From Oscillospiraceae bacterium (GTDB taxonomy: Bacteria > Bacillota_A > Clostridia > Oscillospirales > Ruminococcaceae), in assembly GCA_018109965.1 (NCBI GenBank), contig JAGBFE010000234.1, positions 1 to 16,426 of the forward strand: 16,426 bases of DNA, written 5' to 3'. Each line of letters opens with the position of its first letter. The stretch's first letter is position 1. Positions 1 to 7,249 of this stretch are shown here, in pieces. Under the pieces are notes generated by a model that saw nothing but the letters and a program-made list of their open reading frames with translations, was not told where the DNA came from and did no database searches. The position numbers and the translations under genes are program-made.

Positions 1-1876
1 CGTCCTTCAGATCGCCGGCAACGGCAACCAGAACGGTGGTGCCCACGTTGGGAACATCGAAATAGAAGAAGTGATCCTCAGCGGCCTTCTTGCCCAGGCT
101 TACGCCATTGGCAAACAGTTCAACTTCCGGCTGGTTGGAGTATACAGTAACTTTTGTTACATCTTCAACACGGTCAACATAGCGTTTGCCGCAGAGATGA
201 ACAAATGGTTCGTCACTGAGCCATGCTTTGTAAGCATAGAAGGAGTCTTTTTTGTATTTGCGGTCAAATGTAACAAGACCTTTGTGGTTCTGGCCTTTTT
301 CGCCGCCTTCGTTACGTGCATCAGCGCCGAAGTCAAACATATTCCAAACATGTGTAGCCCACATATATTTGCGGCTGAACAGCTGTTTGATAAGTTCTTC
401 GTGATAATATGCCTGATATTCTTCTGTGTAGTCGCCCTGGTCAGGATTGGATGTATGCCAGTTCAAAGCTTCGCAGCCATATTCTGAACAGCCGATTGGA
501 ATGTTTGGATGTGTTTTGTGGAAATTGTCAAACCAAGGGCCGTTCATGCTTGTGTCGCCGCCGTACCAGCCAAAGTAATGGTTGTAGGAAACAACGTCAG
601 GAATCTGAATGTATAGGTCATTGATGTCACACATTGAAACTGCTGCGATTGTTGTGAGACGTGTTTTGTCCATTTCGTGACAAAGGTCGTTGAGGATTTT
701 GTGGTTTTCCAACAGGTCATCGTCTGCACCTGCGATGGAAATTTCGTTGGACAGACCCCAAACCACGATGGATGGATGGTTGTAGTTCTGTGCAATGAGT
801 TCTTTCATCTGGCTGATTGTGTTTTCACGGCCTGTTGGCATATGTTTGGAAATATATGGGATTTCTGCCCAGAGAACAAGACCGCGTTCGTCACACAGGT
901 CGTAGAAATACTGTGCGTGCTGATAGTGTGCAAGACGGATTGTTGTGCAACCTACTTCACAGATAAGGTCGATATCTTCTTCATGATGTTCAGGAAGAAG
1001 TGCGTTACCGATGCCCCAGCGGTCCTGATGGCGGGAAACACCGCGGAGCGGATATTCTTCGCCGTTGAGGATAAAGCCTCTTTCAGGGTCTATTTCAAAT
1101 GTACGGCAGCCAAAACGTGTGGAAACGTTGTCCAGCACTTTTTCGCCTTCAACCAGCTGTACTTCTACCCAGTAGAGATATGGGTCTTTGAGACCGTGCC
1201 AGAGATGTACATCTGCAATTTCAAAAACAACCTTTGTTTCGCATGCGCAAACAGTTTTTGTTTCCATTTCGCAGCCGCATCTTCTTTTGAGAATGTATCT
1301 GAGCTGCTGGCCTTCCTTGACATTTGTTGTGAAAACTTCCACTTCAACTTTTGCATCTTTGCCTTCAACTGTTGGTGTAACTTTGATACCAGGTGCACCG
1401 TAGTAGTCAAGGTCAAAGTGGCTTTCGCTTACAGCAATAACATTTACATCACGGTAAAGACCGCCATAGAATGTAAAGTCTGCCATCTGTGGATATACCT
1501 TGTCGTTTGGAGCATTGTCAACTGCAACAACAAGCAGGTTGGACATTTCCATCGCTTCAGTCATATCAACACGCCAGGTTGAATAACCGCCGTCGTGATG
1601 TGCAAGTTTTTTGCCGTTGAGATAAACATCAGCAGAAGAGTTTGCACCCTGGAGTTCAAGATAGTAGCGGTCTGCCTGAGGAAGGTCAATTTTGTTGAAT
1701 GCCTTTGCATAGTAACAGGTGCCGCGATAGTAGTCGTTGTCGCCGTCCTGGCCGTCAATTGCGTTCCAGGAGTGTGGGAGATTAACCCAGTTCCAGTCCA
1801 TTGGAAGCGCTGCAGGCACCTCTGTTGCCTGTTTTGTAAACGCCCATTTTGCGTTGAAGTTTAATACTTGTCTCAT
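1..1876 (-). CDS. Glycoside hydrolase family 2 beta-galactosidase-type enzyme (C-terminus cut by window edge)
   Basis: This reading frame stays open from an ATG at 1876 to the left edge, giving at least 625 codons with no stop. A purine-rich AAGAGG lies just upstream of the ATG. The order is that of GH2: an N-terminal sugar-binding jelly roll (about residues 1-150), an Ig-like sandwich (about 150-260), a TIM barrel (about 265-560) and the start of a further C-terminal beta domain. The acid/base glutamate is E378 in WGLSNE and the nucleophile is E465 in CSEYG. The RHQDR and RLAHYQH blocks are typical of Firmicutes beta-galactosidases. There is no signal peptide, so it should act in the cytoplasm on sugar imported by the GPH symporter encoded 74 bp upstream. 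Beta-galactosidase is the best guess; beta-glucuronidase or another beta-glycoside specificity cannot be excluded. Two CxC pairs (C200/C202, C210/C212) are unusual. Codon use changes abruptly in the last 39 codons visible. Confidence 0.93.
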   Translation of the reverse strand, partial: MRQVLNFNAKWAFTKQATEVPAALPMDWNWVNLPHSWNAIDGQDGDNDYYRGTCYYAKAFNKIDLPQADRYYLELQGANSSADVYLNGKKLAHHDGGYSTWRVDMTEAMEMSNLLVVAVDNAPNDKVYPQMADFTFYGGLYRDVNVIAVSESHFDLDYYGAPGIKVTPTVEGKDAKVEVEVFTTNVKEGQQLRYILKRRCGCEMETKTVCACETKVVFEIADVHLWHGLKDPYLYWVEVQLVEGEKVLDNVSTRFGCRTFEIDPERGFILNGEEYPLRGVSRHQDRWGIGNALLPEHHEEDIDLICEVGCTTIRLAHYQHAQYFYDLCDERGLVLWAEIPYISKHMPTGRENTISQMKELIAQNYNHPSIVVWGLSNEISIAGADDDLLENHKILNDLCHEMDKTRLTTIAAVSMCDINDLYIQIPDVVSYNHYFGWYGGDTSMNGPWFDNFHKTHPNIPIGCSEYGCEALNWHTSNPDQGDYTEEYQAYYHEELIKQLFSRKYMWATHVWNMFDFGADARNEGGEKGQNHKGLVTFDRKYKKDSFYAYKAWLSDEPFVHLCGKRYVDRVEDVTKVTVYSNQPEVELFANGVSLGKKAAEDHFFYFDVPNVGTTVLVAVAGDLKD

Positions 1877-1950
1877 TGTAAAAACCTCTTTTCAATTGTG
1901 ATTTGCTAAAAAGTATACTCAATTTTTGTGGTCATATTGTGAATAAACAA

Positions 1951-3372
1951 TTATTCGGAAACACGTCTTGCTGAAAGGTCTGACTGCATTTCTTCCAGTT
2001 TCTTTTTGTTAAGATTATAGATAACGCCGAGACCAACAAACATAAGTACTGCACTAACAAGATAAAGAACACCAACAAGGTGACGCATATTTGTTGCAAC
2101 AAGCATAGACTGATTGCCTTTGTCTGCTTCAACATAACCAAGGAATACCATGATTACAAGTACCATGGAAGGACCGATACCCTGAACGAGTTTACGGAAG
2201 AAGGAGTGGAGTGAATATACTGTACCTTCTTCTCTTGCACCTGTTTTCCATTCGTTGTAGTCGATAGCATCGCCCATCATTGACCATGAGAATGTTGTGT
2301 AGACACCCATACCAATTGCATATACAAGCTGACAGCCGATATAAATGAACATACCATTCATATCAGGTGTGATTGGGAGTACAACAAGACCAACACCTGC
2401 AATGATACAGATGATGCTGCCAACAACGGAAACTTCTTTTTTACCAAATTTTTCAGCAAGTTTCTTTGCAAGAGGGGTAAAGAGAATGATTGGAATCATT
2501 GCAAAAGCAGAAACAATACCGGACATTTCAACATTGTTAAAGTATGACTGGAACATAACTGTAACAGCACTTGTTGCACCATACATACCAAGGAACATAC
2601 CCATAGCTGCAACTGTTGCACCAACTGCAGGGCGGTTGCCCATAAAGTTTTTAAGTGCAGCAAATACATTGAATTTTTCGCTGTCGTTTGCTTTTACTGT
2701 TGTTTCAACACGGATTGTTGTGTTTTTAATCATAAAGTGGAAAGAGATGAAACCAAGAACACCCATGATAAGTGCTGCGATAAATACTCTTTCACCGATA
2801 AGGTTGTCTTCTGCATCATAGATAATGAATGGAAGAATCATCATTGGCACCATATTGCCAATCATAGAACCTACGCTTCTGAAAGCAGAAAGCTGTGCAC
2901 GTTCACCTGTTTTATCTGTGATAAGTGACAGAAGTGAGCCATAAGGAACGTTTGCAACTGTGTAGAACGCATCCCATACTACATAGCCTGCAACAAACAG
3001 AATGTTTTTAGCCATTGCAGATGCGCCAGGCATTGGAACAAAGCAAAGTGCGCCTGCTACAACAAGACCAATGGAGCCTGCACGAACCCATGCAAGGAAT
3101 TTGTTGATTTTGTACTGGTGGTTGTCAGCGTCAATAAGAGAACCGATAAGCGGGTCATTGATAGCATCCCACACCTGTACAAGTACAAGAAGACCAGCAT
3201 AGAGAATGGAGTCCATACCCATAAACTGAGTCCAGAAGATAATAAGTGTGCTTTTGAGTGCAAAGGACATGTTACAGCCAAAGTCGCCTGCTGCGTATGC
3301 AAGGTTGTCGCGCATACCAAACTTGCGATAGCCGTTTTCATCAAGCTTTGGAGCTTTTTTAGTTTTTGCCAT
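1951..3372 (-). CDS. GPH-family (MelB-like) sugar:cation symporter
   Basis: This 473-residue protein is a 12-helix major facilitator of the glycoside-pentoside-hexuronide:cation symporter family, which takes up unphosphorylated glycosides with Na+ or H+. The family signature is clear near residues 66-81 (VQVWDAINDPLIGSLID). D69 and D73 in it correspond to the cation-binding aspartates of helix II in E. coli MelB. The length matches the family (about 450-500). The start is supported by AGAGG about 10 bases upstream. It lies directly upstream of the GH2 gene on the same strand with a 74-bp gap, so the two probably form an operon that imports and then cleaves a beta-galactoside-like sugar. Codon choice is very restricted (GCA, ACA and GAA dominate), as in strongly expressed genes. 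The substrate is inferred only from the neighbouring hydrolase. Confidence 0.93.
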   Translation of the reverse strand: MAKTKKAPKLDENGYRKFGMRDNLAYAAGDFGCNMSFALKSTLIIFWTQFMGMDSILYAGLLVLVQVWDAINDPLIGSLIDADNHQYKINKFLAWVRAGSIGLVVAGALCFVPMPGASAMAKNILFVAGYVVWDAFYTVANVPYGSLLSLITDKTGERAQLSAFRSVGSMIGNMVPMMILPFIIYDAEDNLIGERVFIAALIMGVLGFISFHFMIKNTTIRVETTVKANDSEKFNVFAALKNFMGNRPAVGATVAAMGMFLGMYGATSAVTVMFQSYFNNVEMSGIVSAFAMIPIILFTPLAKKLAEKFGKKEVSVVGSIICIIAGVGLVVLPITPDMNGMFIYIGCQLVYAIGMGVYTTFSWSMMGDAIDYNEWKTGAREEGTVYSLHSFFRKLVQGIGPSMVLVIMVFLGYVEADKGNQSMLVATNMRHLVGVLYLVSAVLMFVGLGVIYNLNKKKLEEMQSDLSARRVSE

Positions 3373-3416
3373 TTTGGTTTACCTCTTTCTAAAATTTTTA
3401 CCTTCCTATAAAACAC

Positions 3417-3457
3417 AATGAAGGTAATTATACATTATATTATAAATTACCTTCATT
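3417..3457. promoter_or_regulatory. 13-bp perfect inverted repeat upstream of the symporter gene
   Basis: AATGAAGGTAATT (3417-3429) is repeated as its exact reverse complement AATTACCTTCATT (3445-3457) around a 15-bp AT-only centre except one C. It lies 45-85 bp upstream of the symporter start. The centre contains overlapping TATAAT-like hexamers on the minus strand, but no convincing -35 is placed for them. It could be a repressor operator, or a hairpin in the leader RNA or at the end of the araC transcript. There is no long T-tract, which argues against a standard terminator. Confidence 0.6.
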
Positions 3458-3525
3458 ACTATCAGTTAGCACTATTCAGTTTTTCATAAGCACGATTTTG
3501 ATACACCGTGTAGAATATATAAAAT

Positions 3526-3555
3526 ATTGTTGTACAAAACATAAAAATTGTTGTA
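3526..3555 (-). promoter_or_regulatory. Candidate AraC-family binding site: direct repeat with 21-bp period
   Basis: The plus strand carries ATTGTTGTA at 3526-3534 and again at 3547-3555, with start points exactly 21 bp apart (two helical turns). Extended to 14 bp, the copies match at 12 positions. AraC-type regulators typically bind direct repeats in this phase. The site lies between the araC-type gene and the symporter/GH2 pair it probably controls. On the minus strand a TATATT -10 candidate follows just downstream, with only a weak -35, as expected for an activator-dependent promoter. Assignment is by position and spacing only. Confidence 0.5.
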
Positions 3556-3563
3556 TCGGACTG

Positions 3564-4754
3564 TTATTTTTTATATTCCGACGGAGAGCAACCCATAAAT
3601 TTTCGGAATATGCGCGAAAAATAGTTGGTATCATTGATGCCTACACTTGCGGCAATATCTGCAACAGAAAGGGAAGTGTGTTTAAGTTTGTTGGCTGCGG
3701 TTATCACCCTTGTGTAGTTGATATACTCAACAACAGTTTTGCCTGTTTCGGTGCGGAACTGACGCGCCAGATGGTTTGGGGTTATTTTAAGCTGCTCTGC
3801 TATATCGTTAAGAGAAATTTTATTTTCAATATTTTCATGTATATAATTGAGGGAGTTTTGCACTGTATGGGAATATTGCTGTGAAGAATATTTTTTTGCA
3901 TATTCACAATATCCCACAAGCATTTCATCCAGCAGTTTTGTCTGTTCCCTGCGGTCAGAAACTATATCGATTTTCTGAAAAAAACGATAGCTTATTTCAT
4001 CAATATAATACGGATGAACATTGGCATGTTCCACAGCCTTGCGAAAAAGAGTGTTGAGAATTATCAGGCTTTTGCGCTGCATCTGCACAGAGGTTATAAA
4101 TCTTTCACTTATATCCTCTTCAGTCAGCCTTGCCATTGCTTTTCTCGCCTTTGTGACGTTGCCCTGTGATATAGCCTCCAAAACTTCGTTTTCTATGCTG
4201 TATCGGTATTCCACCTTATCCATGGAACGCACATCCTGCTGCCTGTGTACAAAAGAAAATCTGTCGTGCATATCTTCAGTCGGTGCGTTTTCTATGATGT
4301 GACGTATATCCAGCTTTCTGTCAGTATTCACTGCCGAAAAAACCGCCACCAGCTGCTGTGCAATCACATCTTCGTGAATGTGAGGGATTTTTAATATCTG
4401 TTCTCTTATCAATGCAATTTCATTTATTTTAAAGCCTTTTTCAATATACACCTTTTCATCAAAAGACGAACCTGTAAGGCGATACGGGCCAATAACTATC
4501 GCTGTTTTGGGAATATTTTTTGTGACAAAAACCGCATAGTATATTTCGAAATAATCCTGAAGGATATACAATGTGTTCTCTTTAAGATTTTCAGAAAAAG
4601 TTATTACTGTTTTTCCCCAGTTAAAGTCGGGGTAGAAATTTTTGCGCAGTCCCATATCAACATTGCCTACATTCAGGTCTGCTTTGCACTCCGCTACCCT
4701 TACATTATGAAGATACATAATATTCTGTAAAACCTTTAAAAGCTCTATCTTCAT
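3564..4754 (-). CDS. AraC-family transcriptional regulator
   Basis: The 396-residue protein ends in a two-helix-turn-helix AraC/XylS domain (about residues 312-396). The first HTH reads SLNDIAEQLKITPNHLARQF. The second is in SVADIAASVGINDTNYFSRI and is followed by the classic F-R-K-x-x-G-x-S-P-x-E-Y ending. The N-terminal 300 residues hold no sensor domain I can name. The segment around YSIENEVLEAISQGN resembles the linker region seen in many Firmicutes AraC proteins. I chose the ATG at 4754 because GAGGAAAGGTG stands about 10 bases before it; an in-frame GTG at 4784 would add ten residues but would place the ribosome site inside the gene. It lies upstream of and co-directional with the symporter/GH2 pair, and divergent from the MATE gene, so it is most likely the sugar-responsive activator of the pair. 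Confidence 0.9.
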   Translation of the reverse strand: MKIELLKVLQNIMYLHNVRVAECKADLNVGNVDMGLRKNFYPDFNWGKTVITFSENLKENTLYILQDYFEIYYAVFVTKNIPKTAIVIGPYRLTGSSFDEKVYIEKGFKINEIALIREQILKIPHIHEDVIAQQLVAVFSAVNTDRKLDIRHIIENAPTEDMHDRFSFVHRQQDVRSMDKVEYRYSIENEVLEAISQGNVTKARKAMARLTEEDISERFITSVQMQRKSLIILNTLFRKAVEHANVHPYYIDEISYRFFQKIDIVSDRREQTKLLDEMLVGYCEYAKKYSSQQYSHTVQNSLNYIHENIENKISLNDIAEQLKITPNHLARQFRTETGKTVVEYINYTRVITAANKLKHTSLSVADIAASVGINDTNYFSRIFRKFMGCSPSEYKK

Positions 4755-4796
4755 AGCTGACACACCTTTCCTCAAAAAGTACACCCTGTTTTTTCA

Positions 4797-4825
4797 ATTG
4801 TATCATTTGTTTTTTACCCCGTCAA
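4797..4825 (-). promoter_or_regulatory. Sigma-A promoter for the araC-type gene
   Basis: On the minus strand, TTGACG (4825-4820) and TACAAT (4802-4797) are separated by exactly 17 bp. The -10 is preceded by TGA, giving an extended -10. The predicted transcript starts about 35 bp before the chosen ATG at 4754. Seen directly; activity not tested. Confidence 0.7.
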
Positions 4826-4851
4826 ATTTGTCTCATCAACCTCTGTATCCA

Positions 4852-4880
4852 TTGATAAAAAAAATAGTTTATGATAAAAT
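4852..4880 (+). promoter_or_regulatory. Sigma-A promoter for the MATE gene
   Basis: TTGATA (4852-4857) and TAAAAT (4875-4880) are separated by 17 bp, with a TGA extended -10 directly before the second hexamer. Predicted transcription starts near 4887, about 34 bp before the MATE start. It is divergent from the araC promoter, with the two -35 boxes only 26 bp apart, so a protein bound between them could affect both genes. Confidence 0.7.
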
Positions 4881-4920
4881 ATTCATTTAGATATCACACA
4901 TCAAGAGGTGTTTTTTATAT

Positions 4921-6288
4921 ATGAAAAAGACTAATGATCTGGGGAAGGACAGCATTATAAGCCTTGTGCTGAAGCTTGCCGTCCCTGCAATGATGGCACA
5001 GCTTGTAAATGTGCTTTACACTGTTGTTGACCGCATTTTTATAGGCAATATCCCCCTTGTGGGTGACGTTGCCCTGGCGGGTATAGGTGTCTGTGCACCG
5101 ATTGCAGAATTCGTGTCTTCCTGGGGCAATCTTATCGGCGTTGGCGGCAGTGTTTATATGGCTATGAAAATGGGCGCCAAAGACAACGATGAAGCGGAAA
5201 AAACGCTTTCCAACAGTTTTCAGGCTTTGCTTATTATGTCCCTTGTGCTTACTGCAGTATTCCTGCTTGCAAAGGAACATCTGATATGGTGGTTTGGCGC
5301 CAGCAGTGAAACTTTCGGCTATGCAAACCGTTATCTGACAATTTATATCAGCGGCTGCACCTTTGCTGTAATGGCTTTGGGTATGAACTATTTTATCAGC
5401 TGTCAGGGATTTCCCGCCATTGCAATGCTTTCGGTTTTTATAGGTGCTTTTACCAATATCGTCCTTGACTATGTGTTTGTTATGGTGTGCGGCTTTGGTG
5501 TTGCCGGTGCAGCATTTGCCACCGTTTTTGCTCAGTTTTGTTCCTGTACCTGGACACTGGTGTTCCTTTTTGGCAAAAAAATACATATAAAAATCAAAAA
5601 ACACGCTATAAATCTAAAAAGGCTTGCAACAATCTGCAAGCTGGGCCTGTCCCCTTTTATAATGTATTCCACCAACAGTGTTATCGTTATTATCCTCAAT
5701 GTTGTGCTGCAGCACTACGGCGGTGATGTGATGGGCGACAAGCTTATCACCGCTGCTGCTATTGTGCAAAGTTATGTAATTGCCATTTTAAATCCGCTTG
5801 GCGGTATAACTGCAGGCACTCAGGCTGTTATAAGCTACAACTATGGTGCAAAGGACTACAGGCGTGTTATCAAAGCATTTAATCAGATTACAGGAGTTGC
5901 TGTTATTTTCTGTTCTGTAATGTTTGTTGTGTCCCGCATTGTTCCGCAGTATATAGCAATGATGTTTACTCAGGATGCTGAGATTATTTCTCTTGCTTCA
6001 TTTGGTATGAAAGCATTCACCTTTGGTCTTGTTCCTCTGGCATTGCATTATGAAGCTACCGATGGTCTGACAGCTATTGGCATGGGCGGCACTGCGCTGG
6101 TAATGTCCGCTTTCAGAAAAATCACCTTTGTTGTTCTGATGTGCATTATCCCTCTGTTTGCTGAAGCACAGTATGTTTTTGCATATGAATCAATCGGTGA
6201 CATTGCCTGCGGGCTTATCAACACCGTTGCCTGCATATTTATTCTGCGCAAAATGCTTAACACAAAAGAATTATTTGCAAAACAATAA
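4921..6288 (+). CDS. MATE family efflux transporter
   Basis: This 455-residue membrane protein fits the multidrug and toxic compound extrusion family in length and in its two-bundle, 12-helix pattern. The first half opens with a family-typical stretch: LKLAVPAMMAQLVNVLYTVV, then DRIFIG, and GVGGSVYMA in the next helices. The second half repeats the pattern from about residue 235 (LGLSPFIMYSTNSVIVIILN) with GTQAVISYNYGAKDYRRV. MATE proteins export cationic drugs or metabolites in exchange for Na+ or H+. Substrate and cation cannot be read here. The start follows AAGAGGTG about 12 bases upstream. It has its own promoter, is divergent from the araC-type gene, and has no obvious partner. A link to the sugar cassette would be speculative. 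Confidence 0.93.
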   Translation: MKKTNDLGKDSIISLVLKLAVPAMMAQLVNVLYTVVDRIFIGNIPLVGDVALAGIGVCAPIAEFVSSWGNLIGVGGSVYMAMKMGAKDNDEAEKTLSNSFQALLIMSLVLTAVFLLAKEHLIWWFGASSETFGYANRYLTIYISGCTFAVMALGMNYFISCQGFPAIAMLSVFIGAFTNIVLDYVFVMVCGFGVAGAAFATVFAQFCSCTWTLVFLFGKKIHIKIKKHAINLKRLATICKLGLSPFIMYSTNSVIVIILNVVLQHYGGDVMGDKLITAAAIVQSYVIAILNPLGGITAGTQAVISYNYGAKDYRRVIKAFNQITGVAVIFCSVMFVVSRIVPQYIAMMFTQDAEIISLASFGMKAFTFGLVPLALHYEATDGLTAIGMGGTALVMSAFRKITFVVLMCIIPLFAEAQYVFAYESIGDIACGLINTVACIFILRKMLNTKELFAKQ

Positions 6289-6293
6289 CTTTT

Positions 6294-6365
6294 AATCCCT
6301 GCTTTAATTGAAACGCCCCAAAAGTCATATGCTTTTGAGATTGCACATCAATTTATGCAGGGATT
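6294..6365. other. 72-nt foldable intergenic element after the MATE gene
   Basis: AATCCCTGC (6294-6302) pairs perfectly with GCAGGGATT (6357-6365). Inside this, AATTGA (6306-6311) pairs with TCAATT (6348-6353). Nearer the centre, CAAAAG (6319-6324) pairs with CTTTTG (6332-6337) around a 7-base loop. The result is a nested, interrupted hairpin starting 6 bases after the MATE stop. It ends 15 bases before the next promoter. Only TTTT flanks the 3' arm, so it is not a textbook terminator. It could be a 3'-end structure, a small RNA or a palindromic intergenic repeat. I do not recognise it as a known RNA family. Confidence 0.5.
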
Positions 6366-6380
6366 TTGCTTTGCCGCCGA

Positions 6381-6409
6381 TTGACTGTATTTTGATGGTT
6401 TGATATACT
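6381..6409 (+). promoter_or_regulatory. Sigma-A promoter of the TPR-DUF4037-DUF4125 operon
   Basis: TTGACT (6381-6386) and TATACT (6404-6409) are separated by 17 bp with a TGA extended -10. This is near consensus and predicts a transcript starting about 20 bp before the TPR gene. It makes the three-gene unit independent of the MATE gene. Confidence 0.75.
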
Positions 6410-6434
6410 TTTAATTAAGAAAAGAGGTATATTT

Positions 6435-7238
6435 ATGGATGTAAAAAAATCTTTGGAACTGCTTGACAGTTTATATACACAGGGAAATCTTGAACAGGCA
6501 GAAAACTGTCTTGACCAGTGGATTACAGAATCGCTGGAAACAAGGAACTATCCTGCTGCCCTGACATTTTTCAACGAAATGGAAGGATTGCTGCGCACAA
6601 CCGGCAGAGCAGAAGATGCTGCCGATATCTCCGACCAGGCACTTGAGCTTATCAGCATGATGGGGCTTAACGGTACTGTTCACCACGCAACTACTCTCCA
6701 GAACGGTGCAACTGCAAACCGTGTGGCAGGCAACCTTGACAAAGCTTTGGATATGTATATCCGTGCAGTGGAAATTTACAGATATACAGGCAACTCAAAA
6801 ACCTATCAGATGGCAAGCATCTATCACAATATGAGCCATATCTATCAGGAAAAAGGCCAGCACAGCACTGCTTTGATTTTTCTTGACAATGCCCTCGATA
6901 TCATTTCTGTTTTTGATGACAGTGATGCAGAAATTGCCACAACATATGTATGTATGGCATTGTCGCATATGGCTGTTAATGATATGGAAAAGGCCGAAGA
7001 AAAGCTCAACAAAGCAATGCAGTACTATGATACCGATGACGGAAAGCAGGACGGACATTATGGCTCTGCCCTTTCTGCCTGGGGTGAATTTTACTGGCAT
7101 AAAAAAGATTATGAAAAAGCCATTGAAACATTTGAAGCTGCACTCCAATTTACATACAACCGCTTTGGCGAAAACCAGGGATGTGACGTGATACGCCACA
7201 ACATTGAAATGATTAAAAGCGAAATGGAAAATATCTGA
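6435..7238 (+). CDS. Tetratricopeptide-repeat protein
   Basis: The 267-residue protein is almost entirely helical repeats with no signal peptide or membrane segment, so it is cytoplasmic. At least four TPR-like units of about 40 residues can be seen. Examples are ATTLQNGATANRVAGNLDKA then LDMYIRAVEIY (about 95-125), ASIYHNMSHIYQEKGQHSTA then LIFLDNAL (about 127-154), a third around TYVCMALSHMAVNDMEKAEE (about 168-188) and GSALSAWGEFYWHKKDYEKA then IETFEAAL (about 210-237). TPR proteins act as protein-binding scaffolds. AAGAGG precedes the ATG. It is the first gene of a three-gene unit, with only 11 bp before the DUF4037 gene. This suggests it binds one or both of the next two products. No enzymatic residues are apparent. 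Confidence 0.88.
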   Translation: MDVKKSLELLDSLYTQGNLEQAENCLDQWITESLETRNYPAALTFFNEMEGLLRTTGRAEDAADISDQALELISMMGLNGTVHHATTLQNGATANRVAGNLDKALDMYIRAVEIYRYTGNSKTYQMASIYHNMSHIYQEKGQHSTALIFLDNALDIISVFDDSDAEIATTYVCMALSHMAVNDMEKAEEKLNKAMQYYDTDDGKQDGHYGSALSAWGEFYWHKKDYEKAIETFEAALQFTYNRFGENQGCDVIRHNIEMIKSEMENI

Positions 7239-7249
7239 GAGGACAACCG

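Noticed and set aside
677..1582. 301-codon open frame on the plus strand, antisense to the GH2 gene
   Set aside because: It results from the near absence of TTA, CTA and TCA codons in the biased GH2 gene. The translation is rich in Cys and Phe with no family resemblance, and the GH2 frame carries clear catalytic motifs.
3502..3512. Small palindrome TACACCGTGTA upstream of the symporter
   Set aside because: With 5-bp arms it is too short to separate from chance in AT-rich intergenic DNA, and it does not fit a cre-site consensus.
4755..4784. GTG start that would extend the AraC-type protein by ten residues
   Set aside because: The ATG at 4754 has a well-placed GAGGAAAGGTG. The extension would put that site inside the coding sequence.
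4915..5604. 229-codon frame antisense to the MATE gene
   Set aside because: The translation is Lys/His/Cys-rich with no recognisable domain and is a mirror of the MATE frame.
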